45,815 nt of DNA from Candidatus Poribacteria bacterium (GTDB taxonomy: Bacteria; Poribacteria; WGA-4E; WGA-3G). The notes under the pieces are model-generated. The model saw nothing but the letters and a program-made list of their open reading frames with translations, was not told the origin of the DNA and searched no databases. Location: NCBI GenBank assembly GCA_022823085.1, contig JAJDXV010000149.1, positions 1-45,815 of the forward strand. Reading direction: 5' to 3'. A program made the translations under genes and the position numbers. Positions 32,710 through 40,956 of the stretch are shown here, piece after piece. Numbering within the stretch: position 1 is the stretch's first letter; each line of letters starts with the position of its first letter.

Positions 32710-33753
32710 TTACGAAAGTTCGGACAGTTTTACCGTTCTGCCATCCGCTTCGGCAGACATATCGGCAGCGAACACGACACGATGCGTCTCAAACGCTGTA
32801 TCGAAATCCGTCAACGGCATCGGTTCGTTTCGACCTATACTGTCTATAAATGCTTGGAACTGTGGTTCATAAGGATGATCGCTAACATCACCCGAATCGA
32901 TGAGCGAAGTCTCAAGTGTGCTCCACCGACTCTTATCCATCCCTTTAATTTTTCCTGAATAGATACGGTTATCAAGGAGGCTCCCCTCGCTTCCGACAAG
33001 ATGAATATGGAAGTAATAAGGCTGCAAACAATCGACACAGGAGGTGACTTTCCCAATCTTTCCGCCGCCTTCAAACTTAAGCAGGCTCACACTCGTCGTC
33101 TTATATTCATAGGGTTGAAAATCGGCACCTGTGGATTGTGTGTGATAACTGGTCACCTCTTCAACGTTTCCATCCATAAAGAAGAGGAGCGCGTCAAGCG
33201 CATGGCATCCCGCTGTGAGTAGCGTGCTACCACCGAAGTCTTTTTTGATGTTCCATTCGTATTGCCCATACCAAGGCCCGATACCGTGGTAATAGTCAAC
33301 CTCAGCATAGTGGAGTTCGCCGAGCAGTCCGTTGTCGATCACCGAACGGATCATTGTAAAATGCGCGCTATATCGGCACTCAAAGCAGACACAGACCTTA
33401 ACACCGTTGCTTTTCACCGCATCCCGAATCGCTTTCGCGTCTTCGTAAGTCAGGCAGATCGGTTTCTCAATGATGAGATGTTTCCCCGCTTCTGCAGCAG
33501 CAATCGCTTGCTCCGCATGAAAAGGGTGTGGCGTGCAAATATCGATAATATGTACATCTGGATCAGCGAGCATTTTGCCGTAATCAGTATAGGCTTTCAG
33601 CGGTGTGCCATAAGTCTCTGCCAGTACAGATTCGTCGTGTTCACGGCGTGAGCAGATAGCTGTGACATCCGAACCTGTAACGGCTTTAAACGCTTCAATG
33701 TGAGCACCTGCGACCCAACCGAGTCCAACAATTCCAACGTTTAGGTTATCCAT
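32710..33753 (-). CDS. Gfo/Idh/MocA-family oxidoreductase
   Basis: This is a NAD(P)-dependent sugar or sugar-alcohol dehydrogenase, 347 residues. The nucleotide-binding Rossmann fold starts [20 protein letters not shown]. The family lysine is in the EKP motif ([11 protein letters not shown]), and the substrate-domain histidine lies in [20 protein letters not shown] precedes the ATG at 33753. Substrates in this family range widely (inositol, glucose-fructose, aldoses), and the neighbours give no clue. It lies opposite to the surrounding genes and shares its upstream region with guaB. Confidence 0.92.
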   Translation of the reverse strand: MDNLNVGIVGLGWVAGAHIEAFKAVTGSDVTAICSRREHDESVLAETYGTPLKAYTDYGKMLADPDVHIIDICTPHPFHAEQAIAAAEAGKHLIIEKPICLTYEDAKAIRDAVKSNGVKVCVCFECRYSAHFTMIRSVIDNGLLGELHYAEVDYYHGIGPWYGQYEWNIKKDFGGSTLLTAGCHALDALLFFMDGNVEEVTSYHTQSTGADFQPYEYKTTSVSLLKFEGGGKIGKVTSCVDCLQPYYFHIHLVGSEGSLLDNRIYSGKIKGMDKSRWSTLETSLIDSGDVSDHPYEPQFQAFIDSIGRNEPMPLTDFDTAFETHRVVFAADMSAEADGRTVKLSELS

Positions 33754-33782
33754 TCTAAATCTCCTTCAATAACTGATAACTA

Positions 33783-33805
33783 ATAACTGATAACTGACGA
33801 CTATT
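33783..33805. repeat. 23-bp intergenic repeat, copy 2 of 2
   Basis: ATAACTGATAACTGACGACT plus ATT differs at two of 23 positions from 14465-14487. Further partial copies (ATAACTGATAACTAATAACT) precede it from 33769. It is shared between two unrelated intergenic regions in this window. Confidence 0.45.
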
Positions 33806-33840
33806 ATATCATAGATACGGATTTTTCAGAGAAAAATTAG

Positions 33841-33869
33841 TTGCTATAATTTTCGTTATATTGTATAAT
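33841..33869 (+). promoter_or_regulatory. Upstream candidate promoter of guaB
   Basis: TTGCTA (33841-33846) and TATAAT (33864-33869) lie 17 bases apart. The -10 box is perfect and the -35 box matches 4 of 6. It is 40 bases upstream of the stronger promoter and could be a second start or an RNA polymerase parking site. Confidence 0.45.
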
Positions 33870-33908
33870 TAATGTGAATTTGATAGTTTTGAAAAAGCGA
33901 CAAATGCT

Positions 33909-33937
33909 TTGACAAGTCTACGAAAATATAATATAAT
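33909..33937 (+). promoter_or_regulatory. Consensus sigma70 promoter of guaB
   Basis: TTGACA (33909-33914) and TATAAT (33932-33937) are both perfect and are separated by 17 bases, which is the ideal arrangement. A second overlapping TATAAT lies at 33927-33932. Transcription would start near 33944, about 125 bases before the guaB ATG. Such a promoter implies strong constitutive expression. Confidence 0.8.
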
Positions 33938-34067
33938 ATTTGTGACTGAATTGAAGAACGACGTTTTTCGGCGTAAATGTGCAATGTGTCGCCCCGCAGC
34001 TGTGTCCTAACCACCGTTTCTGAGCTATCCAGTCTGTCTTAACTTGCTACTTAAGGAAACAATTCCG

Positions 34068-35567
34068 ATGGAGACCAAAATGTCCGATGCCTTCCCTCCG
34101 AAATTTGCAAAAGAAGGGTTAACTTTCGACGATGTTTTGCTGATTCCAGCTGAATCGGATGTGCTGCCGGATCAAGTGGATACAAGTACACAACTGACGC
34201 GTAACCTCCGGCTAAATATTCCTATCTGTAGTGCACCTATGGATACAGTCACCGAATCTACCCTTGCTATTGCACTCGCTCGGGAAGGCGGCATCGGAAT
34301 CATCCATTATAACTGCTCTATCGACGAGCAGGTCTCTGAAGTCGACCGAGTGAAACGATCCGAAAGTGGTATGATTACCGCACCGATTACGCTGACAGCG
34401 GATAAAACCATCCGTGATGCCTTGGCAGTAACAGAGCGTTACCACATCGGTGGCGTGCCTATCGTTACCGAAGATGGGTACCTCGTCGGTCTAATCACCA
34501 ATCGCGATCTTAAATATGAAGACAATTTGGACCTCCCCATAACTGAACGGATGACCCCGAAAGAGAGACTGATTACCGCATCCCCCGGAATTACACTCGA
34601 CAAAGCGAAAGAAATACTCCATAAATCTCGAAAAGAAAAACTGCCTATCGTAGATGAAGATTTTCGACTCTGCGGGTTAATTACGATTAAAGATATTGAC
34701 AAAGTACAAATGTTTCCCCAAGCGTGTAAAGACAGTGCCGGACGCTTACGGGTCGGTGCCGCTGTCCTCCCATCAACGCCTTTGCAAGATATTGACCGTT
34801 TAGTGGATGCAGGTGTCGATGTGATCGTGTTAGATACGGCACACGGGCATTCCAAAAACGTTATCCGATCAGCGGAATACCTTAAGTCCCACTTTCCAAC
34901 TGTTGAACTGGTCGCAGGTAATGTTGTCACACCTGAAGCAACACGCAGCCTTATTGATGCAGGGGCCGATGCAGTGAAAGTCGGGGTCGGTCCCGGTTCT
35001 ATATGTACGACCCGCGTCGTCGCGGGGGTCAGTATCCCCCAAATTACAGCGATTTACGACTGCGCACGAGAAGCGGATAAAGCAGAGGTGCCTATCATCG
35101 CTGATGGCGGTATCCGCTACTCCGGCGACATCGCAAAAGCGATCGGGGCAGGTGCCAGTTCCGTTATGATTGGAAGTTTACTCGCAGGCACAGACGAAAG
35201 CCCAGGCGATACCGTCATCTATCAGGGCAGAACCTATAAACTCCACCGAGGAATGGGGTCCATCGGCGCATTGCGGAAACGGAGCGCACGAAATTTGTCC
35301 GATAGCACGGAAGATTTATCCAAACTTGTACCGCGTGGCATTGAAGGGCGTGTACCACATAAAGGCAAATTGAGCAATTTCGTCCACCAACTGGTAGGTG
35401 GTATCCGGTCAGCGATGGGGTATTGTGGAACCCCAGATATTAGTACCTTACGCACGAATAGCCAATTTGTTCGGATGTCAAGCAGCGGCTACCGTGAAAG
35501 CCATCCACACGATATCGATATTACCGAGGAAGCACCGAATTACACGGTAGCAAACCTTAACTCATAA
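34068..35567 (+). CDS. guaB: IMP dehydrogenase
   Basis: GuaB oxidises IMP to XMP, the committed step of GMP synthesis. The N-terminal segment ([24 protein letters not shown]) and the catalytic loop [13 protein letters not shown] with Cys313 are intact. Two CBS domains occupy about residues 105-218 and often bind regulatory nucleotides. The flap region [12 protein letters not shown] and [11 protein letters not shown] complete the fold. I choose the ATG at 34068, which has AAGGAA upstream and gives the usual 499 residues. A TTG at 34044 would add eight residues. The promoter at 33909 probably drives it. Confidence 0.97.
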   Translation: METKMSDAFPPKFAKEGLTFDDVLLIPAESDVLPDQVDTSTQLTRNLRLNIPICSAPMDTVTESTLAIALAREGGIGIIHYNCSIDEQVSEVDRVKRSESGMITAPITLTADKTIRDALAVTERYHIGGVPIVTEDGYLVGLITNRDLKYEDNLDLPITERMTPKERLITASPGITLDKAKEILHKSRKEKLPIVDEDFRLCGLITIKDIDKVQMFPQACKDSAGRLRVGAAVLPSTPLQDIDRLVDAGVDVIVLDTAHGHSKNVIRSAEYLKSHFPTVELVAGNVVTPEATRSLIDAGADAVKVGVGPGSICTTRVVAGVSIPQITAIYDCAREADKAEVPIIADGGIRYSGDIAKAIGAGASSVMIGSLLAGTDESPGDTVIYQGRTYKLHRGMGSIGALRKRSARNLSDSTEDLSKLVPRGIEGRVPHKGKLSNFVHQLVGGIRSAMGYCGTPDISTLRTNSQFVRMSSSGYRESHPHDIDITEEAPNYTVANLNS

Positions 35568-35585
35568 CTATAATTTCAACGTTCC

Positions 35586-35667
35586 TTTCACCGGAAACCT
35601 GACCGAAACGAAGTGGAGCGGTTTTTGATTGGGCGTTTCTTTAGTCCAGGAGGCCATAAGTAAAAAA
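35586..35667 (+). promoter_or_regulatory. Duplicated leader, copy B (upstream of nuoI-like gene)
   Basis: From 35603 (CCGAAACGAAGTGGAGCGGT) to the ATG at 35668 this DNA parallels 23820-23883 in front of cysS. The in-frame TTG reading is LGVSLVQEAISKKMK, nearly the same as the cysS copy, with no indel in 39 bases. CAGGAGG lies 14 bases before the ATG, rather far for an ordinary ribosome binding site. Two unrelated genes sharing a leader suggests repeat insertion or common post-transcriptional control. Confidence 0.6.
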
Positions 35668-36216
35668 ATGAAACTCAACGAAGAGATGTCTTTTTGGGAT
35701 AGACTTTATCTCCCCGCACTGATTAAAGGGATGTTGACCACACTGAAGCATATCCCGAAAAAGAAACTAACGTACCAGTACCCAGAAGATCCAAGAAGTG
35801 TGGATGAGCGGAACGATCGGTATCGCGGCATCCACAAACTGACGACCACAGAAAAAGATGAAATTAAATGTGTAGCATGTTTCCTCTGCGCTACCGCTTG
35901 TCCCGCGGATTGCATCACGATTCAGGCGGCACCAGCACCCGAAGGTTGGCTCACCAAAGAAGGCTATCAGCGCGAAAAGTATCCCGATGTCTTTGAGATT
36001 AATATGCTCCGATGCATCTTTTGTGGATATTGCGTTGAGGCTTGCCCGGAAGACGCTATACGGATGACAGGCTTAACGCTCCCACAATACTTCCGTGAAC
36101 GCCAAGAAGAAGGTGAAAGCCTCGGAAGTTCACGCAGCGATTTCATCTTCGACCGAGACAAACTCGTCGCTAACAATGATATCCCGCAAGAGGGACTCAG
36201 TGTTGAAGCCCAATAA
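35668..36216 (+). CDS. nuoI: NuoI-like ferredoxin subunit (2x[4Fe-4S])
   Basis: Two CxxCxxCxxxCP clusters (CVACFLCATACP and CIFCGYCVEACP) ligate a pair of [4Fe-4S] centres. The surroundings (YRGIHKLTTTEKDEIKCVAC, RCIFCGYCVEACPEDAIRMT) match the complex I subunit NuoI. The N-terminal helix (MSFWDRLYLPALIKGMLTTL) fits the membrane-facing side. The protein is about 182 residues from ATG 35668; a TTG at 35629 would add 13 leader residues. No other nuo gene lies nearby, so it stands alone and could serve a complex I encoded elsewhere or a separate electron-transfer path. Confidence 0.88.
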   Translation: MKLNEEMSFWDRLYLPALIKGMLTTLKHIPKKKLTYQYPEDPRSVDERNDRYRGIHKLTTTEKDEIKCVACFLCATACPADCITIQAAPAPEGWLTKEGYQREKYPDVFEINMLRCIFCGYCVEACPEDAIRMTGLTLPQYFRERQEEGESLGSSRSDFIFDRDKLVANNDIPQEGLSVEAQ

Positions 36217-36222
36217 GAATTG

Positions 36223-36774
36223 ATGGCACTATACGCGCCTTTTCCGAATAAAAAGTACGGTATTATCTACGCAGATCCACCGTGGGATTACAAGGGGCAA
36301 CTCCAACATACCGGCGTTGGTGGTAAGGATAGTGGCGGCGCCGCGCGGCATTATCCGACTGTACCCGTCTCAGAAATGGAGACATGGGATATCGCTGCAA
36401 TCAGTGAAGAGAATTGCCTGCTGTTTATGTGGACATCCTCTCCACACTTGGATCAGGCGATTCGGCTCGGCAAAGCCTGGGGCTTTAAATGGGCGACTGT
36501 CGCTTTCGTTTGGGATAAACAACGCGTGAATCCCGGATCCTATACGATGAGCCAGTGTGAGCTGTGTCTCGTTTTCAAACGCGGCCGAATCCCACAACCG
36601 AGAGGCGCGAGAAATGTTAGGCAACTCGTTCAGACGAAGCGGACACGCCATTCGGAAAAGCCAGATGTGGTGCGAAAACGTATCGAGCAAATGTTTCCCT
36701 GCCAGTCCAAAATTGAACTCTTTGCCCGTAAACAGGCACACGGTTGGGATACATGGGGACTTGAAGCGCAATAG
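36223..36774 (+). CDS. MT-A70-family adenine methyltransferase
   Basis: The catalytic motif DPPW (YADPPWDYKG, residues about 17-26) marks a beta-class N6-adenine methyltransferase of the MT-A70 type, as in phage- and plasmid-borne DNA methylases. Other conserved parts are AARHYPTVPVSEME, LFMWTSSPHLDQAI, CELCLVFKRG and SEKPDVVRKRIEQMFP. At 183 residues it is the short form without a target-recognition domain. The ATG at 36223 lies six bases after the nuoI stop. No cognate restriction gene is adjacent, so it may be an orphan or solitary methylase; RNA as a substrate is possible but less usual in bacteria. Confidence 0.88.
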   Translation: MALYAPFPNKKYGIIYADPPWDYKGQLQHTGVGGKDSGGAARHYPTVPVSEMETWDIAAISEENCLLFMWTSSPHLDQAIRLGKAWGFKWATVAFVWDKQRVNPGSYTMSQCELCLVFKRGRIPQPRGARNVRQLVQTKRTRHSEKPDVVRKRIEQMFPCQSKIELFARKQAHGWDTWGLEAQ

Positions 36775-36860
36775 TCTGACGAAACTTCTCGCATAATTCT
36801 TAACTATCAACCTAAAACTTATTTAACGCACTGGTCATAACAATCTTCTTTAAGATCGTT

Positions 36861-39731
36861 GTGGATATACCAGTCTTAGGCAAATTTATTTGCCCAAAAC
36901 ATTTGAAAGGCACACATCAGATCGACCCAATGCAAGGATTATCACTTAATTTTCGTTCAGAAACGCTTTTCACGTTGACTGATAAGATTAAATCCAGTAT
37001 TGAGGGACGGATGAGTTGGGGAGATACCTTCGGCTTGGGGCTCGGTGTTAAATCAGATAAACATCTGATTATTTGGACACCGAAAGAAACCTCGGAAGGC
37101 GACATTCTGCCCGGTTTCGACTCAGAAGATGGCAATCTTACCGCCAAAATGCGACCGCGACCCGGAGCATGGGTCTCTTGGATCGATGAAGCGAAGGTCG
37201 CCGCTGAGACGAACGACGACTACGATCGGGTACACAGAAGCATACAGGAATTGGAGCGGAATGCACGCCAAATCACAGACTTCGCCGATGGCGTTATCTC
37301 GGACATAACCATCCAAAACTTGGGAAAATCCCTGACGCTTTCTGAACTCGTACAGGATGTTTTGAAAGCACGCTTAGCTATACCGAGTACCGTTAAAACC
37401 GGGGGTTATGTACTCGCGAAAATTGATGAAACACACGCCGATGCTACGCACGCGGCAACCGTTATCATCCCTGAGCAGACCCATATACATCGCGTTCATC
37501 TCAATGAGGATATTCTGTTTGACCGAATACTCACTGATGATTACGACGTACTTCTCGTCGTGCTCCGAACACACATTAAACAGTATCCGGACCTCGCCGA
37601 TTTGGAGTACAGTCTAACACTGAATACCCGACTGTCCAATATTTTTTCCGATGAAGAAGTCGAAACATCGGAGACAATTGAAGTGCTTGAGACTATCCAA
37701 GTACTTGCGACAGCGGCAATCTACGATCCGCTTGAACCTGACACATTCAAGTTAAAACCTGTCACGTTCAAGGCATCTGCAGAAGAAATCGAGACGGCGA
37801 TCACTGAGAGTTCAAAGAAGGTTGAAGCGTACACAATCAAAGCCAACCAACACGCCCACCAGCTCATGGCACAGTTCCGGCAAGGCGTGGAGACTCGGTT
37901 GCGTGCACTCGTCCTTGGACCCGGACAACGCGTTCACAACAAAGTTTGGGACGACCTCGTCGTTCGAGAACTACGGAACACCATGTTCGCTTTTGTCGAT
38001 TTTTATCTCGAATACCTCACCGAACATTTCCACGAGGATGTCGCCGCCGCCAAAACGGACGCACTTAGCCAGAATATCGAACCGATGATAGAATTCTGGC
38101 AGCTACAAGATAATCAGCAGTTAACACTCAATCACCTCATCCAATCTTCTTACAGATTGGCGAATCAGGTACTCGACAGAGCCGCCGGGTTGTTTCATGA
38201 TTTGGTGTTTGAGCAGAACTTCATCGAAACAGGTCTCGTCGCGCAAGTTGAGCTCCTCACCTTTGAAAATAACGAACTGCAGGATGACATCTATCTGCCA
38301 GCATGGACACGCGCAAGCGTGCGGGAAAAAATGGCAGGGATCGGACTTCGATCAACCTTCCACACTGACCAAATCGAACGTTTGACAACTATTTGGTTGG
38401 AATTAATTGAACTCGCTAACTTTGTTAGCCAGCAAAAACAAGACTTTGAAACCGTTATTCAACCTTTAGTGGAGCTCTTATTAGCCACCAGAGTCGGTCA
38501 GTCTCCGCGTAGATCACGGAAGACACCACAGCGCGGAAAGGCAACCAACTTCCCAGGATTCGAAATTCCTGATGAGGCTTTCCACCGGCTGCTTGATCAC
38601 GTGAAATTGCATCTATCAACCATAAAACAGTGGTTGACGCATCTGCCCGGGAACACAGACGCACAACAGCATTACGCGACTTTATGGACGTTGTTGTTAG
38701 ACGGTAGACTCCGTGAGCAACTCCTCGCGAATGTCCAACCGACCTGCGATATCAATCTCAGTGTACCCGACCAGACAAAGCGACTCATCAACCTTATGCT
38801 CGGAAGTGCATTGATCATCCACACCGAAAAGGATCGGAAGTTGATAGAACGCAATCTCAATCGCGCAATCAATTCAAAGACCGGGCACGAGTTGGCAAAT
38901 ATCACTTCCGCTACTATGCTCGCTATCCATGGCGATACACTCCTTGAAGTCGTCTACGAAGAATTGTCCGAGTATTACGATACTTTAACGAAACGGGCAA
39001 ATAGGGTCACAAACGCACCGCAGAAGGGGAAAAAGCGGAAACGCGGACGATCAAATAACGGTAGCGCGCCAGATGTTGAGACGATTGCCGCTGAACAGCA
39101 GAAAGTCGAGGAACTCATGACTTTCCTCGAACCTTACCGACAGGAAAAGGTTATCGTCACTTTAGCGACCGCCGGGATTAATCCACGCGCTTCAAAACTT
39201 GAGGAGATACGGAAACAGCAGGTCCTCAGCTTCGATGTAAGCGATTTGCCGACAATAGGTGAAACTTGGCTTGATGAGAGCAAAGGCGTTGAAGATTATC
39301 CGAATCTGCGGATGTTCCTCCTGCAAAATCAGATACCGATCTCCACAACCGGTCGGTTACTCATGGAGCTGCGACAACAATTTCCTGATGAACTTTTCAA
39401 CCACGTCTTAGGGCTCATTCAAGAGGTGAAGGCACTTCAAAGTACCAATTATAAGGGTGATCTGCTGGATCAATTCGTCACCTATATCTCCGAAAAAGTA
39501 TGGCGATGGGAACTAACGCAGATAACGGAAACTGAACTGCCACTCTTACTGAAGGAGAAGGTACTTGCTTCAACAATCTGCTATGAAAAAGAGATCGATA
39601 CCTTGTTGGAATACGTCGAACGTTACGATGAACTGGTATCTACGAAACTATCAACGGATCCTGAAATGGACAATCAGCGCCAATATATTGAGGAACAATT
39701 TCAAGCGATCGTTGAGTCCCTTTTAGTGTAA
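36861..39731 (+). CDS. Large hypothetical protein, 956 aa, predominantly helical
   Basis: I do not recognise this protein. It has no signal peptide, transmembrane segment, Walker motif or zinc site. Residues 25-110 look beta-rich, and the rest is mostly amphipathic helix. Two basic linkers interrupt it (RRSRKTPQRGK at about 551 and KGKKRKRGRSNN at about 722), so three or four domains are likely. The GTG at 36861 gives the longest reading and has no clear ribosome binding site. An ATG at 36930 (MQGLSLNFRSE) is an alternative start, and a perfect GGCAAAT/ATTTGCC inverted repeat lies between the two at 36879-36894. It follows the MT-A70 methylase by 86 bases. Confidence 0.75.
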   Translation: MDIPVLGKFICPKHLKGTHQIDPMQGLSLNFRSETLFTLTDKIKSSIEGRMSWGDTFGLGLGVKSDKHLIIWTPKETSEGDILPGFDSEDGNLTAKMRPRPGAWVSWIDEAKVAAETNDDYDRVHRSIQELERNARQITDFADGVISDITIQNLGKSLTLSELVQDVLKARLAIPSTVKTGGYVLAKIDETHADATHAATVIIPEQTHIHRVHLNEDILFDRILTDDYDVLLVVLRTHIKQYPDLADLEYSLTLNTRLSNIFSDEEVETSETIEVLETIQVLATAAIYDPLEPDTFKLKPVTFKASAEEIETAITESSKKVEAYTIKANQHAHQLMAQFRQGVETRLRALVLGPGQRVHNKVWDDLVVRELRNTMFAFVDFYLEYLTEHFHEDVAAAKTDALSQNIEPMIEFWQLQDNQQLTLNHLIQSSYRLANQVLDRAAGLFHDLVFEQNFIETGLVAQVELLTFENNELQDDIYLPAWTRASVREKMAGIGLRSTFHTDQIERLTTIWLELIELANFVSQQKQDFETVIQPLVELLLATRVGQSPRRSRKTPQRGKATNFPGFEIPDEAFHRLLDHVKLHLSTIKQWLTHLPGNTDAQQHYATLWTLLLDGRLREQLLANVQPTCDINLSVPDQTKRLINLMLGSALIIHTEKDRKLIERNLNRAINSKTGHELANITSATMLAIHGDTLLEVVYEELSEYYDTLTKRANRVTNAPQKGKKRKRGRSNNGSAPDVETIAAEQQKVEELMTFLEPYRQEKVIVTLATAGINPRASKLEEIRKQQVLSFDVSDLPTIGETWLDESKGVEDYPNLRMFLLQNQIPISTTGRLLMELRQQFPDELFNHVLGLIQEVKALQSTNYKGDLLDQFVTYISEKVWRWELTQITETELPLLLKEKVLASTICYEKEIDTLLEYVERYDELVSTKLSTDPEMDNQRQYIEEQFQAIVESLLV

Positions 39732-39925
39732 TTTTAATACGCCTTGTGGTTCGGTGAGGCAGGTTGCGTAAAAGTCGTTCTTCTCCGTACATCCAGTTTC
39801 CCGGCGTGATGCTTGAGTTTACAACCTCTCGCCAAAGACCGAAAACCGAACAACGTGAGGCTTGGACCCTGAAAAGGCGGTTTTTTACAAACCCCCCTTG
39901 AACAACCGCAAGGAAAATTTAAAAA
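39732..39925. other. 194-bp intergenic spacer, no recognised element
   Basis: I see no gene, terminator or clear promoter here. The end supplies an AAGGA ribosome binding site for the next gene. Confidence 0.4.
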
Positions 39926-40837
39926 ATGAAAGTAGCTTTGTTGGGCAACAGTCAGTTTGCCGTTTCGACTGCCTGGGGCTTGTGTCAATCAGAGACGGCA
40001 AGCGAGATTGTCTTCGTGTCGGATGTAACATCAACGAAAAATAGGTTTGTCGCTTCAAAAGAGGGCACACCAGAAAGTCTCCGCGATCTCATAGAATCAA
40101 ACGCACTGAGTACGAGTGATACGGCTATCTCATTTTCCGATTCATTGGAGAGTTTGTCTGGCGCAGACGTGATTATTCTACTCCCCTCAACTGGACAATC
40201 CGGTTTCCGATCCCCTCAAGCATCGAAGACGACAGGGCTCGCAATCGTGAAGCGATTTGTACCTGCAATCCAGCAGTACGCATCCGATACTACAGTTTTA
40301 GTCGCAATATCACCCGCAAATTTCATCGCCGCATGGATACATCAGGCACTCGGTGGCGGAAAAATTATCGGTCTCGGAAACGGAATCGCAACGGCACACT
40401 TAACCGCCGAAATCGCGAAGCGTGCCGAGGTCTCCGTAAAAGATGTGACAGCATTGACAATCGGGAGTGATACAGAGACGTATCCACTTCCGCAGTACTG
40501 CCGAATAAACGGTATTCCATTAGCACAGCTCATCGTAAACGCTGATGTCGAAAACCTCTGTGAAACGGTATCACAGCGTTACACCAGTAATACACAATCG
40601 GAATACACACGGCTAAGCCATATTTTACAAGTCGTTTCAGCGATTGCGCTCGATAAAAAACGGGTGATGAGCGTCGGTACACATATATCCGCTGGCGACA
40701 CATCGGTTTACCTGAATGTGCCTGCCCAAATCGGTCGTAACGGCGTGGAGGCTATTGTTGCACTTGAATTGGATGCCAATCAACGCGAGCGATTCAGAAA
40801 GCTGGTCATCCAGAGCGCGGAAGACCAAACGCTATAG
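39926..40837 (+). CDS. Malate/lactate dehydrogenase-like protein with altered active site
   Basis: The fold resembles the L-lactate/malate dehydrogenase superfamily. A Rossmann start (MKVALLGNSQFAVSTAWGL), an acidic strand end (IVFVSDV), ADVIILLPSTGQ, ISPANFIAAW in place of the NPVD motif, and the C-terminal YLNVPAQIGRNGVEAIVALEL are all as in MDH. But the GLDSAR-type arginine is replaced (LGNGIATAHL), and the catalytic His of the GEHG-type loop is absent (TIGSDTETYPLP). A classical dehydrogenase reaction is therefore doubtful; it may bind a nucleotide without that chemistry. It is 303 residues, near the family's length. AAGGA precedes the ATG. Confidence 0.78.
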   Translation: MKVALLGNSQFAVSTAWGLCQSETASEIVFVSDVTSTKNRFVASKEGTPESLRDLIESNALSTSDTAISFSDSLESLSGADVIILLPSTGQSGFRSPQASKTTGLAIVKRFVPAIQQYASDTTVLVAISPANFIAAWIHQALGGGKIIGLGNGIATAHLTAEIAKRAEVSVKDVTALTIGSDTETYPLPQYCRINGIPLAQLIVNADVENLCETVSQRYTSNTQSEYTRLSHILQVVSAIALDKKRVMSVGTHISAGDTSVYLNVPAQIGRNGVEAIVALELDANQRERFRKLVIQSAEDQTL

Positions 40838-40862
40838 CGTTTTCATACGACAGATAGACATA

Positions 40863-40888
40863 TTTGTAGCATAACCTGTTAGGTTGTG
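40863..40888. repeat. Single TTTGTAGC-type hairpin repeat
   Basis: TTTGTAGC (40863-40870) is followed by ATAACC-TGTTA-GGTTGT, whose outer bases GC and GC extend the stem through one U-G pair. The layout matches the 33-bp tandem units at 27348 and the hairpin in the MITE at 14371. Confidence 0.65.
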
Positions 40889-40889
40889 C

Positions 40890-40922
40890 CAGTCTGACTG
40901 CCCGTTAGCGGCATTCAGACTG
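40890..40922. terminator. Strong hairpin before the mosaic gene
   Basis: CAGTCTGACTGCC (40890-40902) pairs with GGCATTCAGACTG (40910-40922) through 13 positions with one mismatch, around a CGTTAGC loop. It lies 52 bases after the dehydrogenase-like gene. Without a T tract it might act as a terminator, a stability element or a repeat; the direction is uncertain. Confidence 0.5.
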
Positions 40923-40956
40923 TTTGAGTCTGCCTAATTCATTAAGGAGATTGATC

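Larger units (their letters stand above)
33754..34067. other. 314-bp divergent intergenic region with two promoters and a repeat
   Basis: The region between the oxidoreductase and guaB holds an ATAACTGATAACT-type repeat near 33766-33805 (one copy matches 14465-14487), two plus-strand sigma70-like promoters (33841 and 33909) and about 100 bases of guaB leader. The leader shows no riboswitch core that I recognise. A -10-like TATAAT on the minus strand (33808-33803) lacks a matching -35 box. Confidence 0.55.

Noticed and set aside
33941..34067. Possible purine riboswitch in the guaB leader
   Set aside because: The conserved purine-riboswitch core and its three-stem layout are not visible in the leader, and promoter strength alone does not suggest one.
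36879..36894. Perfect GGCAAAT/ATTTGCC inverted repeat near the 956-aa start as an operator
   Set aside because: It lies within the reading frame if the GTG start is used; a single small palindrome is not enough to call an operator.
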